NCBI RefSeq assembly: GCF_000590475.1
Contig: NZ_CP007441.1
Coordinates: forward strand, 165,581 to 229,580
DNA length: 64,000 nt
From: Stutzerimonas stutzeri
GTDB lineage: Bacteria > Pseudomonadota > Gammaproteobacteria > Pseudomonadales > Pseudomonadaceae
Direction: 5' to 3'
Shown: positions 27,768 to 39,235 of the stretch, one piece after another
How the letters are laid out: each line of letters begins with the position of its first letter
Numbering within the stretch: the stretch's first letter is position 1
Notes under the pieces: model-generated
The model's database searches: none
Seen by the model: the letters and a program-made list of their open reading frames with translations, nothing else
What the model was told of the DNA's origin: nothing
Position numbers and translations under genes: made by a program

Positions 27768-27807
27768 TTTGAAGCCCAGCCGCACCACCGGGTGCGATTG
27801 CCCTCCA
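27768..27807 (-). repeat. Fossil 5' half of selC (island end)
   Basis: This matches selC from its 5' end to the end of the anticodon loop. It differs by a G-to-A change (plus strand) in the anticodon-side stem and T-to-C in the acceptor stem. Identity stops right after the loop. It has no 3' half, so it cannot fold as a tRNA. It lies 46 bases downstream of the selB stop, showing where selC originally stood. Confidence 0.85.
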
Positions 27808-27853
27808 GAAGTTGGCGTGAACGGAGCTTGGCTCCGGTCAGTGTTCGAGCAGC

Positions 27854-29766
<1,913 letters not shown>

Positions 29767-29770
<4 letters not shown>

Positions 29771-31176
29771 GACGCCAACTCCCGCTGCAAATGGGACAGC
29801 TGTTCCAGCAGCGCCGGCTCGTCGTCCAGTTGCCGCAAGTCGAGCCAGAGCGCGTCGTCGGCGATCCGGCCAAGAATAGGGATCGGCAGGCAACGCAGCG
29901 CCTCTTCCAGCTGGCGCAGGCTGCGGCCGCGCAGGCGCCTGGGCTGCTGCGGGCGAATGCACAGGGCGGCGCTGGGCAGACGCGCCACTGGCTGCGCGCC
30001 GCTACCGATCATGCCTAGCGCATCGCTCACGGCGACCTGCCAGTGTTCGCCAAGCGCGGTGGAAAAGGCGGGTGCGAGCCGTTCGGCCTGTGCGCGGATG
30101 TCCGGCTGCGGGCGGCTCAGCAGGCGCAGGCTGGTCAGGCGCTCACCGAGACGGTCGGGGTCACGGTAGAGGTTCAACACCGCTTCGAGCGCCGCCAGGG
30201 TCAGCTTGTCGACTCGCAGCGCGCGCTTGAGCGGATTCTTCTTGATCTTCTGGATCAGCTCGCGACTACCGACGATCAGCCCCGCCTGTGGACCACCGAG
30301 CAGCTTGTCGCCGCTGAAGGTGACGATGTCGGCGCCGTCGCGCAGGGCTTCCTGCACGGTGGGCTCCTTCGGCAGGCTCCAGCGCGACAGGTCGACGAGA
30401 CTGCCGCTGCCAAGGTCTTCGAGCAGCGGCAGGCCATGGGCGCGGGCGATGGCGGCCAATTCGGCCGTGGCGACGCTGCTGATGAAGCCTTGCACGGTGT
30501 AGTTGCTGGTATGCACGCGCATCAGCAGGCCGCTGCGCGGGTTGATCGCGGCCTCGTAATCCTTGGCGTGGGTGCGGTTGGTGGTGCCCACTTCATGCAG
30601 CTTCACGCCGGCGCGGGCCATGATGTCAGGGATGCGGAAGGCGCCACCGATCTCGATCAGCTCGCCGCGGGAAATGATCCCTTCCTTGCGTGCCCCGAGG
30701 CTGTTCAGTGCCAGCAGTACGGCGGCGGCGTTGTTGTTAACCACGGTAACGGCTTCGGCGCCGGTCAGCTCGCGGATCAACCCTTCGATCAGGTCGTCGC
30801 GGTCGCCACGCTTGCCGCTGGCGAGGTCGAACTCCAGGTTCATCGGGTAGCGCGCCGCCAGGGTTATTGCCTCGATGGCTTCATCCGGTAGCAGGGCGCG
30901 GCCGAGGTTGGTGTGCAACACCGTGCCGGTCAGGTTGAATACGCGGCGTACGCGGCTGCGATGCTGGTTGGCCAGGCGTTCGCCGGCGCGACCGGCGAGC
31001 ACCGCTTCGGACAGCTCCAGCGCCGCGAGCTGACCCTGGCGGACGGGCTCACGCAGCTCGTCGAGCAGGTCGCGCAGGGTGCCGAGCAGCGCTTCGCGGC
31101 CATAGCGCTGCTGCAGCGGCGCACAGGCGGGTGCGCGTAGCAGGCGGTCGACCGAAGGCAGGCGAACACTGCTCAT
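29767..31176 (-). CDS. selA: L-seryl-tRNA(Sec) selenium transferase
   Basis: 469 residues, full length for the family. The PLP lysine is K291 in TFSGDKLLGGPQAG; other hallmarks are FNLTGTVLHTNLGRA at 80-94 and the NNNAAAVLL stretch at 147-155. It converts seryl-tRNA(Sec) to selenocysteinyl-tRNA(Sec) with selenophosphate. AGGA before the ATG. It is the first gene of selA-selB, and originally of selA-selB-selC. No selenoprotein gene is visible in the window. Confidence 0.95.
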
Positions 31177-31568
31177 GGCTGACGATCCTGTTGGCGATTC
31201 GGGGCGGAAAGGGCCGTGGGTGCGCCAGCCATGCTGAAGGCGCTGAACCCTGTTGCGAGGTTGCCTGGCACGCAGGACTCCGTTCTTTTTTATTCGCGAT
31301 AAGAATGGACGCTTAATTCTTCGCAGGGTTCAGCTCAGCCCGTCGGTAAAGATCAGTGGTTTGTCTAAAACGGGACTGGAGTCGGGAAGCCTAACCCTGA
31401 GCTGCGCCGCTGGGCGGGACGCCCCGTTGGTTCACGCGCGGCGGATGAAGCGATCAAATTCAGTCAGGAGCTTCGCCGTCGCAGAGGGCTCGCAAATACA
31501 CCAGAAGCTCAGCGCCCAGTGTTTCGTCGTCATCCGAATCAGGCTGCAAATCGCGAATCGCAGAAACG
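31177..31568. other. Intergenic stretch upstream of selA without recognisable gene
   Basis: About 390 bases. It must hold the selA promoter, but no clear -35/-10 pair stands out. Open frames crossing it are short and lack ribosome sites. No tRNA or repeat family was recognised. Confidence 0.5.
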
Positions 31569-31594
31569 ACAAACCCGGGCTAGCCCGGGTTTGT
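31569..31594 (-). terminator. Terminator-like palindrome after the Tim44-like gene
   Basis: A perfect 26-base palindrome (ACAAACCCGGGC and its complement around the centre) lies 18 bases past the stop of the Tim44-like gene. On the minus strand it is followed by CGTTTCTG, only a weak T-run. It probably ends that gene's transcript. Confidence 0.7.
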
Positions 31595-31612
31595 GGATGA
31601 CCGCTGCGCGGG

Positions 31613-32461
31613 TCAGGCGTTCTGGCGGATGCCCGCGACCAGCCATGGCTGGTTCTCGCCCTGCGCACGTTCCATGCGCCAGCTTTCGCTGAAGGGCTCG
31701 CCCTGGTCGAAGCGCGAGTTCTTCGATACGCCGACGAAGGTCAGGGTGGCGATGGTCTTGTCGGCCTGGTCGTCCACGCCGTCGAGCTGGATCTGCAGAT
31801 CGTCGATGTAGGTGGACTGGTAGGCGTCGCCAAGCTCGGCACGCTCGCGCTGGAGGAACTCATGCAGCTGCGGCGTGACGAATTCGGCGATCTTGTCCAT
31901 CTCGTTCGCATCCCAATGCTGCTGCAGGGACAGGAAGTGCTCGCGAGCCGCGGCCACGAAGCTTTGCTCATTGAACCAGGCGGGTGCGTTGATTACCGGT
32001 GCTGCCGCCGGCGCCGCGCTGCCACCGAAGATCGAGGTCTGTGCAGGCACCTCGCGCTGCATCGGTGCGTTTCCATGTCCGTGCCCGGCCATGGCCGGCT
32101 GTTGCTGCTGACGCCGGCGCGCAGCGAGGAAGCGGAACAGCAGGAACGCGATACCGCCGAAGATCAGGATATCCATGAACTGGATGCCTTCGAAGCCGTC
32201 GCCCATGAACATCGAGGCGAGCAGGCCACCGGCGGCGAGGCCGGCCAGCGGGCCCAGCCAGCGCGATGCGCCGCTGGCGGCGGCCGGGGTCTGACGGCCT
32301 GCCTGAGTCGTGTTGGCCTGGGTCTGCTGAGGCGCCTGGCGGGTCTGATGGCTGGGCGCCGAGCCGAAGCTCTTGCCGCCGCCGAAACGCTTGGCGTGGA
32401 CGTCGAGACTGAGGGTCAGGCCGATACACAGCGCCATGAAAATGCTGAGCACACGTTGCAT
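31613..32461 (-). CDS. Tim44-like domain membrane protein
   Basis: 282 residues. It has a signal peptide or first membrane segment (residues 1-22) and a Gly/Gln/Thr-rich linker. A membrane region follows at about 70-115 (PLAGLAAGGLLASMFMGDGFEGIQFMDILIFGGIAFLLFRFLAARRR). The C-terminal Tim44-like/NTF2-type domain spans about 165-280 and ends in ENQPWLVAGIRQNA. Bacterial Tim44-like proteins are common but their role is not settled. AGGA is nine bases before the ATG. It is downstream of, and in the same direction as, the orphan TRAP lipoprotein. Confidence 0.82.
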   Translation of the reverse strand: MQRVLSIFMALCIGLTLSLDVHAKRFGGGKSFGSAPSHQTRQAPQQTQANTTQAGRQTPAAASGASRWLGPLAGLAAGGLLASMFMGDGFEGIQFMDILIFGGIAFLLFRFLAARRRQQQQPAMAGHGHGNAPMQREVPAQTSIFGGSAAPAAAPVINAPAWFNEQSFVAAAREHFLSLQQHWDANEMDKIAEFVTPQLHEFLQRERAELGDAYQSTYIDDLQIQLDGVDDQADKTIATLTFVGVSKNSRFDQGEPFSESWRMERAQGENQPWLVAGIRQNA

Positions 32462-32593
32462 TTGGTATTCCTGGGTTGGTGAAGATACATAGCAGATGGT
32501 GCACGCCCCGGTCCGGGCGCGCCAGTTGCAGAGTGTTTCGGGCTTTTGCTTCGCTGCGCTTGCCGAGGTCGACACGCGCAGCGGTCATCTGGC

Positions 32594-33703
32594 TCAGCGC
32601 CAGTTATACAGCTCTTTCTCAGAGATTTCGTGCATCGGCTTGACCTGGGCCTGGAACGCCTTCATCGACGCCCAGATGCGGCCGTTCAGCTCGCTTTGTG
32701 CGGCCAGCTCGCCGAGAACCACGTCGGCCTGCTCGCGCATGGCAGTCAGCACCTCGTCTGGGAAGCGCTTGAGCTGCGCGCCCTGTTGCTTGAGCTGCTC
32801 GAGCGCCAGTGCGTTGTTGTAGACGTAGTCGTCGATCATGTCGCGACTGGCGGCCAGGGCGGCTTCGGTGAGGATCGCACGCAGGTCGTCCGGCAGACTG
32901 TCGAGGGCCTTCTGGTTGATCAGCAGTTCCAGCACGGCCTGTGGCTCCTGCCAGCCTGGGTAGTAGTAGTACTTGGCGGCCTTGTGCAGGCCAAAGGCGA
33001 GGTCGTTGTACGGGCTGACCCAGTCGGTGGCATCGATCGCCCCCGTCTGCAACGCGGTAAAGACCTCGCCACCCGGCATGTTGACGGTAGTCGCGCCGAG
33101 TCTGCTCAGTACTTCGCCGCCCAGGCCAGGCGTGCGGATCTTCAGACCGTTCAGGTCGTCAAGCGAGTTGATTTCCTTGTTGAACCAGCCGCCCATCTGC
33201 ATGCCGGTGTTGCCCACGACCATGGGTTTGACGCCGTAGGGCGCGTAGGCTTCATCCCAGAACGCCTGACCGCCGCCGCGGGTCAGCCAGGCGTTCATCT
33301 CGCTGGTCGAAAGACCGAACGGAACCGAGGTGAAGAACTGCGCAGTGGGCACCTTGCCCTTCCAGTAATAAGCGGCGCCGTGGCCAAGCTCAGCAGTACC
33401 GCGCGAGACGGCATCGAAGACTTCCAGCGCGGGCACCAGCTCGCCGCCGGCGTAAACCTTGATAGTCAGCCGACCGTCGCTCATGGCGTTGACGCGATCG
33501 GCCAGCCGCTGGGCGGCAGTGCCCAGGCCTGGATAATTTTTCGGCCAGGCGGTGACCATCTTCCAGTGGTATTCCTTGGGTGCTTCACTGGTAGTGGCTT
33601 GCGGCTCGGCGGTCGATTCGACTTTTTTCTCATCGTTGCAGCCCGCAAGACCCAGGGATGCAAGCAGGGCAGCGGCGGCACCAAACAAGTGACGGCGTTT
33701 CAT
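32594..33703 (-). CDS. TRAP transporter substrate-binding lipoprotein (DctP family), orphan
   Basis: 369 residues. The lipobox LAGC places the acylated cysteine at 22, so it is probably a lipoprotein, unlike most DctP proteins. The conserved DctP region GGEVFTALQTGAIDATDWVSPYND and YPGWQEP resemble the 2-oxoacid-binding TakP branch. AGGAAA precedes the ATG. No DctQ or DctM gene is adjacent, so it must use membrane subunits from elsewhere or work alone. Substrate assignment is by resemblance only. Confidence 0.82.
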   Translation of the reverse strand: MKRRHLFGAAAALLASLGLAGCNDEKKVESTAEPQATTSEAPKEYHWKMVTAWPKNYPGLGTAAQRLADRVNAMSDGRLTIKVYAGGELVPALEVFDAVSRGTAELGHGAAYYWKGKVPTAQFFTSVPFGLSTSEMNAWLTRGGGQAFWDEAYAPYGVKPMVVGNTGMQMGGWFNKEINSLDDLNGLKIRTPGLGGEVLSRLGATTVNMPGGEVFTALQTGAIDATDWVSPYNDLAFGLHKAAKYYYYPGWQEPQAVLELLINQKALDSLPDDLRAILTEAALAASRDMIDDYVYNNALALEQLKQQGAQLKRFPDEVLTAMREQADVVLGELAAQSELNGRIWASMKAFQAQVKPMHEISEKELYNWR

Positions 33704-33754
33704 GAGTGGCTATTTCCTTTGACGAATTTTATTAGTATCAGGTTGACGTGCACG

Positions 33755-35947
33755 TCATAGCGCTTCGAGTTTGGCATAACTGAGCATCAACCACTTGCTT
33801 CCTTCGCTCTCGAAGTTCACCTGGACACGTGCCTGAGCGCCGGACCCCTCGAAATTGAGGATGGTGCCTTCGCCGAACAGCGAATGGCGGACACGCTGAC
33901 CGAGGTTGAACGGCGTTTCCGGCACGTTGGCGCCATCGAACAGCGAGCCCCCGCTCATGCCACGGGTGTTGAAGCTGCGGCTGACGGTATTGCTCAGGCG
34001 CACTTCGCTGACCAGTGCTGGCGGCAGTTCGCGCACGAAGCGCGAGACCTTGTTATAGGTCTCGCTGCCATACAACCGCCGGGTTTCGGCGTAGGTGATG
34101 ATCAGTTGCTGCATGGCGCGGGTAATGCCGACGTAGGCCAGGCGGCGTTCTTCTTCGAGACGGCCAGGTTCTTCCAGGCTCATCTTGTGCGGGAACAGCC
34201 CTTCCTCCATGCCCACCAGAAACACCAGCGGAAACTCCAGGCCCTTGGCGCTGTGCAGCGTCATCAATTGCACGCTGTCCTCGTGATCGCCGGCCTGCTG
34301 CTCGCCGGCTTCCAGCGAGGCATGGTCGAGGAAGGCGGCAAGTGGTGTCTGCTCGTCTTCTTCCTCCTCGCTGTAATGGTCGAAGGCGCGGGCGGCGGAG
34401 ACCAATTCCTCGAGGTTTTCCACCCGAGCCTGGGCTTTTTCGCCCTTTTCGTCGCGGTGATAAGCGAGCAGTCCGGACTGCTCGATGACCAGCTGCGCCA
34501 TGTTGTGCAGCTGCATGCCTTCGACTTTCAAAGCAAGCGTGTCGATCAGCTCGACGAAACCGTTCAGCGCACTGGCTGCACGGCCTGAAACCACCTTGGT
34601 ACCGACCGCTTGGTGCAGCGCGGCCCACATCGAGGTGCCCTCCTGGCGGGCCAACTGGCGCAGGGCTTCGACGGTCTTCTCGCCGATGCCGCGCGCCGGC
34701 ACGTTGATCACCCGCTCCAGCGCGGCGTCGTTGTCGCGCGTCTGGATCAGGCGCAGGTAGGCCATGGCGTTCTTGATCTCGGCACGTTCGAAGAAGCGCT
34801 GGCCGCCATAGATGCGGTAGGGGATGCGTTCACGCAGCAGGGCTTCTTCAAGCACACGGGACTGGGCGTTGGAGCGGTAGAGGATGGCGATTTCGCTACG
34901 TGCCAGGCCTTCCTTCCTAATGGCGCTCTCGATGCTTTCGACCACGTAGCGGGCTTCGTCGTGTTCGTTGAAAGCGGCATACAGGCTGATCGGCTCGCCT
35001 TCGCAGCCTTCGGTCCACAATTCCTTGCCGAGGCGTCCCTGGTTGTTGGCGATCAGCGCGTTGGCGGCCTTGAGGATGCAGGCAGTGGAGCGGTAGTTCT
35101 GTTCCAGGCGGATGGTTTCGGCGTCCTGGAAGTCTTCGCTGAACTGGTGCAGGTTTTCTACCCGCGCACCACGCCAGCCGTAGATCGACTGATCGTCGTC
35201 GCCGACCACCATCAGGCTGTCGCCCCCTTTGGCCAACAGGCGCAACCAGGCGTATTGCACGGCGTTGGTGTCCTGGAATTCGTCCACCAGGATGTGGCGG
35301 AAGCGGCGCTGGTAATGATCGAGCAGGCCCGGGTTGTCGCGCCAAAGGTCCAGCGCTCGCAGCAGCAGCTCGGAGAAGTCGATCACCCCGGCGCGCGCGC
35401 AGGCTTCTTCGTAGGCCTGGTAGATGCTCAGCATGGTGGCCAGGAACAGATCGCCGCTAGGCTGAATGTGCTTGGGCCGCAGGCCTTCGTCCTTCTGTCC
35501 GTTGATCCACCACTGGGCCTGACGCGCCGGCCAACGTTGCTCATCGAGGCCGAGCTCGCGGATCACACGCTTGACCAGCCGCTGCTGATCGTCGGAATCG
35601 AGGATCTGGAAATTCTGCGCCAGCTTGGCTTCCTGCCAGTGTGCCCGTAGCAGGCGATGCGCCAAGCCGTGGAAGGTGCCGACCCACATGCCTTGCGGGT
35701 TGACCTTCATCAGCTGCTCGATGCGCTGACGCATCTCGGCGGCAGCCTTGTTGGTAAAGGTTACTGAAAGAATCGAGTGCAAAGATGCGCGCTCGACCTG
35801 GTGTAGCCAGGCGATGCGGTGCACCAGCACACGGGTCTTGCCGGAGCCAGCACCGGCGAGGACCAATTGACGACCCAGCGGCGCGGCCACGGCCTGGCGC
35901 TGGGCATCGTTGAGAGAGTTCAGGAGAAGGGAGAGATCATCATGCAT
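33755..35947 (-). CDS. uvrD: DNA helicase II (UvrD)
   Basis: 730 residues from MHDDLSLLL, close to E. coli UvrD. Superfamily 1A motifs are clear: Q motif LNDAQRQAVAAP, Walker A GAGSGKT, DEFQDTN (motif II), GDDDQSIYGWRGA (III), RLEQNYRS (IV), LMTLHSAKGLEFPLVFLVG (V) and VGITRAM (VI). It unwinds DNA in mismatch and excision repair. A slightly longer start (35956) is possible; the upstream part of the open frame looks non-coding. Confidence 0.95.
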   Translation of the reverse strand: MHDDLSLLLNSLNDAQRQAVAAPLGRQLVLAGAGSGKTRVLVHRIAWLHQVERASLHSILSVTFTNKAAAEMRQRIEQLMKVNPQGMWVGTFHGLAHRLLRAHWQEAKLAQNFQILDSDDQQRLVKRVIRELGLDEQRWPARQAQWWINGQKDEGLRPKHIQPSGDLFLATMLSIYQAYEEACARAGVIDFSELLLRALDLWRDNPGLLDHYQRRFRHILVDEFQDTNAVQYAWLRLLAKGGDSLMVVGDDDQSIYGWRGARVENLHQFSEDFQDAETIRLEQNYRSTACILKAANALIANNQGRLGKELWTEGCEGEPISLYAAFNEHDEARYVVESIESAIRKEGLARSEIAILYRSNAQSRVLEEALLRERIPYRIYGGQRFFERAEIKNAMAYLRLIQTRDNDAALERVINVPARGIGEKTVEALRQLARQEGTSMWAALHQAVGTKVVSGRAASALNGFVELIDTLALKVEGMQLHNMAQLVIEQSGLLAYHRDEKGEKAQARVENLEELVSAARAFDHYSEEEEDEQTPLAAFLDHASLEAGEQQAGDHEDSVQLMTLHSAKGLEFPLVFLVGMEEGLFPHKMSLEEPGRLEEERRLAYVGITRAMQQLIITYAETRRLYGSETYNKVSRFVRELPPALVSEVRLSNTVSRSFNTRGMSGGSLFDGANVPETPFNLGQRVRHSLFGEGTILNFEGSGAQARVQVNFESEGSKWLMLSYAKLEAL

Positions 35948-36234
35948 GGGCGCCATTCTAGCCGGAAACCCAGTCGATTCGCTCGTGCAACAGACGGGCG
36001 CCAACACGGCCGGGAACAGACAGGAGGCTTGGATGGAGGAGGGCAGCAACAGCACCAGGAGTCGGCCCGGGTTCTGGTCATCGACCTGTTGAAAATCCAC
36101 CTGATCGATACCACCGTATCGTCATCCACGGTCTTTGGTCGGACAGACGATGACCAGACGCTAGCGTCGTGCCATTATCAAAGCGTGCCGAATGCACCCC
36201 TACTGCTCCAGACATTCATTACAAGAACAACCTG

Positions 36235-39075
36235 ATGACCGATTCAGCACAAGCCAATCCGTCGGCGTCAATGGCCATGGAGGACCACGCCGCTTTCAAC
36301 CTTGCAGAGATTGATCAGCGGGCTGAGCGCACGCGGCTGCTCTATGAGGGCTCGCGGCTCGCGCTGCTGCTGATGATCATCACCAGCCTGGTTTTCCCCG
36401 CCGTGCTCTGGTCGGAAGCGCCGAAGCCGCAACTGCTTATATGGTCCGGTGTAACCTTCGCGCTCGCCCTTCTGCGGCTGCAGCAGACACGCAGTTTCGC
36501 CAAGGCAAGCGCCGAGGAGCAGCAGCAACCCCGCTGGTACCGGTCTTTTCTCCTGAGCAGCGTCGCCAGTGCGGTGACGCTGGACTACGCCATCATCGAG
36601 CTGGCGCTAGACGGCCCGTTTTTGCAGCAAACAATATTGCTCGGCTCGCTTGCCTCGGTATTCTTCGCGGGTTGCGTGGCCTGCGGCGTATCACTCCGGG
36701 CGTTCGGGGCGTTTGCCATTCCTGGACTGCTCCCCGCTGCGGCCGTGCTGCTGGGCAGCGGCGAGCCCCAGCTGCAGGGGTGGGGACTACTGGCGGCAAT
36801 TGTGCTGCTGACGCTGAGCATGATCGCCTGGCAAATGAACCGACTGGTGACGGTCAGCCTGGCACAGCGCCGGCAGAATCAGTTGCTGATTCGGCGGCTG
36901 CAAAGCATGCGCGGTGAAGCCATCGAACTAAATGGCGAGCTGGCCCGGGAAATCGAGCAGCGTCGCCATGCCGAGACCCGGCTGCGAGAGGCGTTCGACG
37001 GGCTCGAACGTCGGGTGGTCGAGCGCACTGCCGCGCTGCGTGAAAGCGAGGCACGGCTGTCCCTGGCGCTGGAAGCCAGCGCGATCGGTATGTGGGACTG
37101 GGATTTGGCCAACAACGAAGTCCATCACTCGCGGATGGACGTGATTTTCGGCGTTGGACAAAGCGACCGGTTGCGGCTTGCCGATCAACGGCGCCCCGAA
37201 GTGCATGCCGAGGACGGCCCACGTGTACAACAGGATCTGATTGATCATCTGAAGGGCAAGACCGACATTTATGCCGTGCAATACCGGGCCATGCTCAACG
37301 ACGGCAGTTCCGTTTGGATCGAAGACCGCGGGCGGGTCACCGAGCGCGATGCCAACGGCCGGGCCGTCCGCATGATCGGTACGCGGCGAGACATCAGTGA
37401 GAGTCATCGTCAGGCCGAGCAACTGCGATTGGCAGCTACGGTGTTCGAAGCGGCAGGTGAGGGCATGGCGATCATGGATCCCGAGTTCCGACTGCTGGCC
37501 GTCAACCAGGCCTGTTGCAATCTGTCTGGATTCACTCGGGAAGAGCTGATCGGCCGAAGTGTCGCGTTACTGGCCAGCTCCGAAGACAGTCGCCAGCAAT
37601 ACGCGACGATTCGCGAAAGCCTGGCGCAAAACGATAGTTGGCAGGGCGAGCTGATCGAGACTCGCAAAAACGGCGAGGTGTACCCGCAATGGGCTCAGAT
37701 GCGCGTAGTACGGGATGTACACGGCAACGTTACCAACGTGGTTGCCTTCGTATCCGATCTGAGCGTCAGACGGCAGGTCGAGGAGCGTTTGCGCTACCTC
37801 ACCCACTTTGACGAGCTCACCGGGCTGGCCAATCGGACCCTCCTCAAGGAGCGCCTGCATAGCGCCTGCGAGCGCAGCCGTAACAGCAATCGCGGGCTGG
37901 CGGTGCTCTACATCGATCTGGACCGCTTCAAGGTCCTCAACGAAAGCCTGGGACATGAGGCCGCGGACCAGCTGCTCCACGAGGTTTCCCGCCGCCTGTC
38001 CCATACGCTCTCGGACGCCGATACCATCGCGCGCATTTCCGGTGACGAATTCGTAGCGGTGCTCGACGGGTACGGTAGCCTCGCGAGCCTGGCGCACACG
38101 GCCAGCCGATTGCTGACGCGCATCAGCAAGCCGATTCATGTCGGCGGTCAGGAGTTGGTGGTCAGCGCTTCCATTGGCGCGAGCTTGATGCCGGACAACT
38201 CGCGCGAGGCGACGTCGTTGCTGTTGCAGGCGAACATGGCCATGCAGCACGCCAAGCATCTGGGCGGCAACACATTGCAGTTTTTCACGGAGCGCTTGCA
38301 GGCGTCGAGCCTGGAAAATCTCAAGTTGGAGAACCAGCTGCGGCGCGCACTTGAGGAAGGCCAACTGGAAGTTTTCTACCAGCCGCGGCTGAGCGTGACG
38401 GAAGACAGCCTGGATGCGGCCGAAGCACTGGTGCGCTGGAGGCATCCGCAGAAAGGCCTGATCGCGCCAGGTTTTTTCATTCCCCTGGCCGAAGAAACCG
38501 GGCTGATCATCCCGCTGGGCGAGTTCGTACTGCGTCAGGCCTGTCGGCAGGCGCGCCAGTGGCAGCTCGACGGACTGGCGGAGATCCGCGTATCGGTCAA
38601 TCTGTCGGTCAAGCAGCTGCGTCAGGGCAACTTCGTCAGCCTGGTGCGGCAGGTACTGGAAGAAACCGGGTTGCCCGCCGATCGGCTCGAGCTGGAACTG
38701 ACCGAAAGTCAGCTGCTCGATGATATCGACAACGCGATCAACATCAGTCGTCAACTGCGCGCGCTGGGCGTGAAGCTGGCAATCGATGATTTCGGCACCG
38801 GCTATTCCTCGCTCAGCTACCTCAAGCGCTTCCCGGTGGACTACGTGAAGATCGATCGCTCGTTCATCTGCGAGCTGGATCAGGTGGGCGAGGACTCGGC
38901 TATCGTTCGGGCGATCATCGCCATGGTCCACAGTCTGGAGCTCAAGGTCGTGGCCGAAGGTGTCGAGACCCAGGCGCAGGCGGACTTCCTCAAGGCGCAC
39001 GGCTGTGACGAGATGCAGGGCTACCTGATCAGCCGTCCGGTGCCGCCTGAGGAGTTCGTCAAACTCTTGGTTTGA
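36235..39075 (+). CDS. Membrane-anchored PAS-GGDEF-EAL cyclic-di-GMP protein
   Basis: 946 residues from MTDSAQANPS; an in-frame GTG 66 bases earlier has little support. Several membrane segments span about 40-200. A coiled coil follows, then PAS at about 270-390 and PAS at about 400-515. The GGDEF domain has the degenerate SGDEF at about 602, and the EAL domain has EAL at 730 and DDFGTGYSS at 851. The EAL motifs look complete, so phosphodiesterase activity is likely. Cyclase activity with SGDEF is uncertain. It stands alone, divergent from uvrD. Confidence 0.9.
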   Translation: MTDSAQANPSASMAMEDHAAFNLAEIDQRAERTRLLYEGSRLALLLMIITSLVFPAVLWSEAPKPQLLIWSGVTFALALLRLQQTRSFAKASAEEQQQPRWYRSFLLSSVASAVTLDYAIIELALDGPFLQQTILLGSLASVFFAGCVACGVSLRAFGAFAIPGLLPAAAVLLGSGEPQLQGWGLLAAIVLLTLSMIAWQMNRLVTVSLAQRRQNQLLIRRLQSMRGEAIELNGELAREIEQRRHAETRLREAFDGLERRVVERTAALRESEARLSLALEASAIGMWDWDLANNEVHHSRMDVIFGVGQSDRLRLADQRRPEVHAEDGPRVQQDLIDHLKGKTDIYAVQYRAMLNDGSSVWIEDRGRVTERDANGRAVRMIGTRRDISESHRQAEQLRLAATVFEAAGEGMAIMDPEFRLLAVNQACCNLSGFTREELIGRSVALLASSEDSRQQYATIRESLAQNDSWQGELIETRKNGEVYPQWAQMRVVRDVHGNVTNVVAFVSDLSVRRQVEERLRYLTHFDELTGLANRTLLKERLHSACERSRNSNRGLAVLYIDLDRFKVLNESLGHEAADQLLHEVSRRLSHTLSDADTIARISGDEFVAVLDGYGSLASLAHTASRLLTRISKPIHVGGQELVVSASIGASLMPDNSREATSLLLQANMAMQHAKHLGGNTLQFFTERLQASSLENLKLENQLRRALEEGQLEVFYQPRLSVTEDSLDAAEALVRWRHPQKGLIAPGFFIPLAEETGLIIPLGEFVLRQACRQARQWQLDGLAEIRVSVNLSVKQLRQGNFVSLVRQVLEETGLPADRLELELTESQLLDDIDNAINISRQLRALGVKLAIDDFGTGYSSLSYLKRFPVDYVKIDRSFICELDQVGEDSAIVRAIIAMVHSLELKVVAEGVETQAQADFLKAHGCDEMQGYLISRPVPPEEFVKLLV

Positions 39076-39099
39076 TGGTGCGCGCTGGGCTTTTACGGG

Positions 39100-39173
39100 C
39101 CGTAGGTGGGCTTCAGCCCGCCGCTGGTCTCTGCGTCATTCCTATTGCCGGTGGGCTGAAGCCCACCCTACGG
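39100..39173. repeat. REP-like inverted repeat
   Basis: Two arms built around GTGGGCTTCAGCCC and its complement face each other (39100-39122 and 39150-39173) with a short spacer. Each arm is itself a small palindrome. This is the pattern of paired REP sequences between genes in pseudomonads. It lies between the convergent GGDEF-EAL and trhP genes and may act as a terminator. Confidence 0.75.
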
Positions 39174-39235
39174 CTGTCGCGGCGAAACCCGCCACGCGGC
39201 GGAGCGGGTCTGGCCCGGCGCCTCGTACTGGCGGG

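Larger units (their letters stand above)
24105..27807. mobile_element. Integrated island at selC with defence gene
   Basis: Direct repeats of about 39 bp, with two mismatches, bound the element: 24105-24143 inside intact selC and 27768-27807 next to selB. Inside are the tail of a tyrosine recombinase, a small membrane protein gene and a nuclease-NACHT gene. The two plus-strand genes look clearly more AT-rich than the flanks, with AGA/ATA codons rare elsewhere in the window. The element is small and its integrase is degenerate, so it is probably no longer mobile by itself. The repeat covers the 5' half of selC, not the usual 3' half. Confidence 0.82.

Noticed and set aside
27768..27807. Second tRNA-Sec gene
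   Set aside because: Only the 5' half is present; the variable arm, T arm and 3' acceptor strand are missing.
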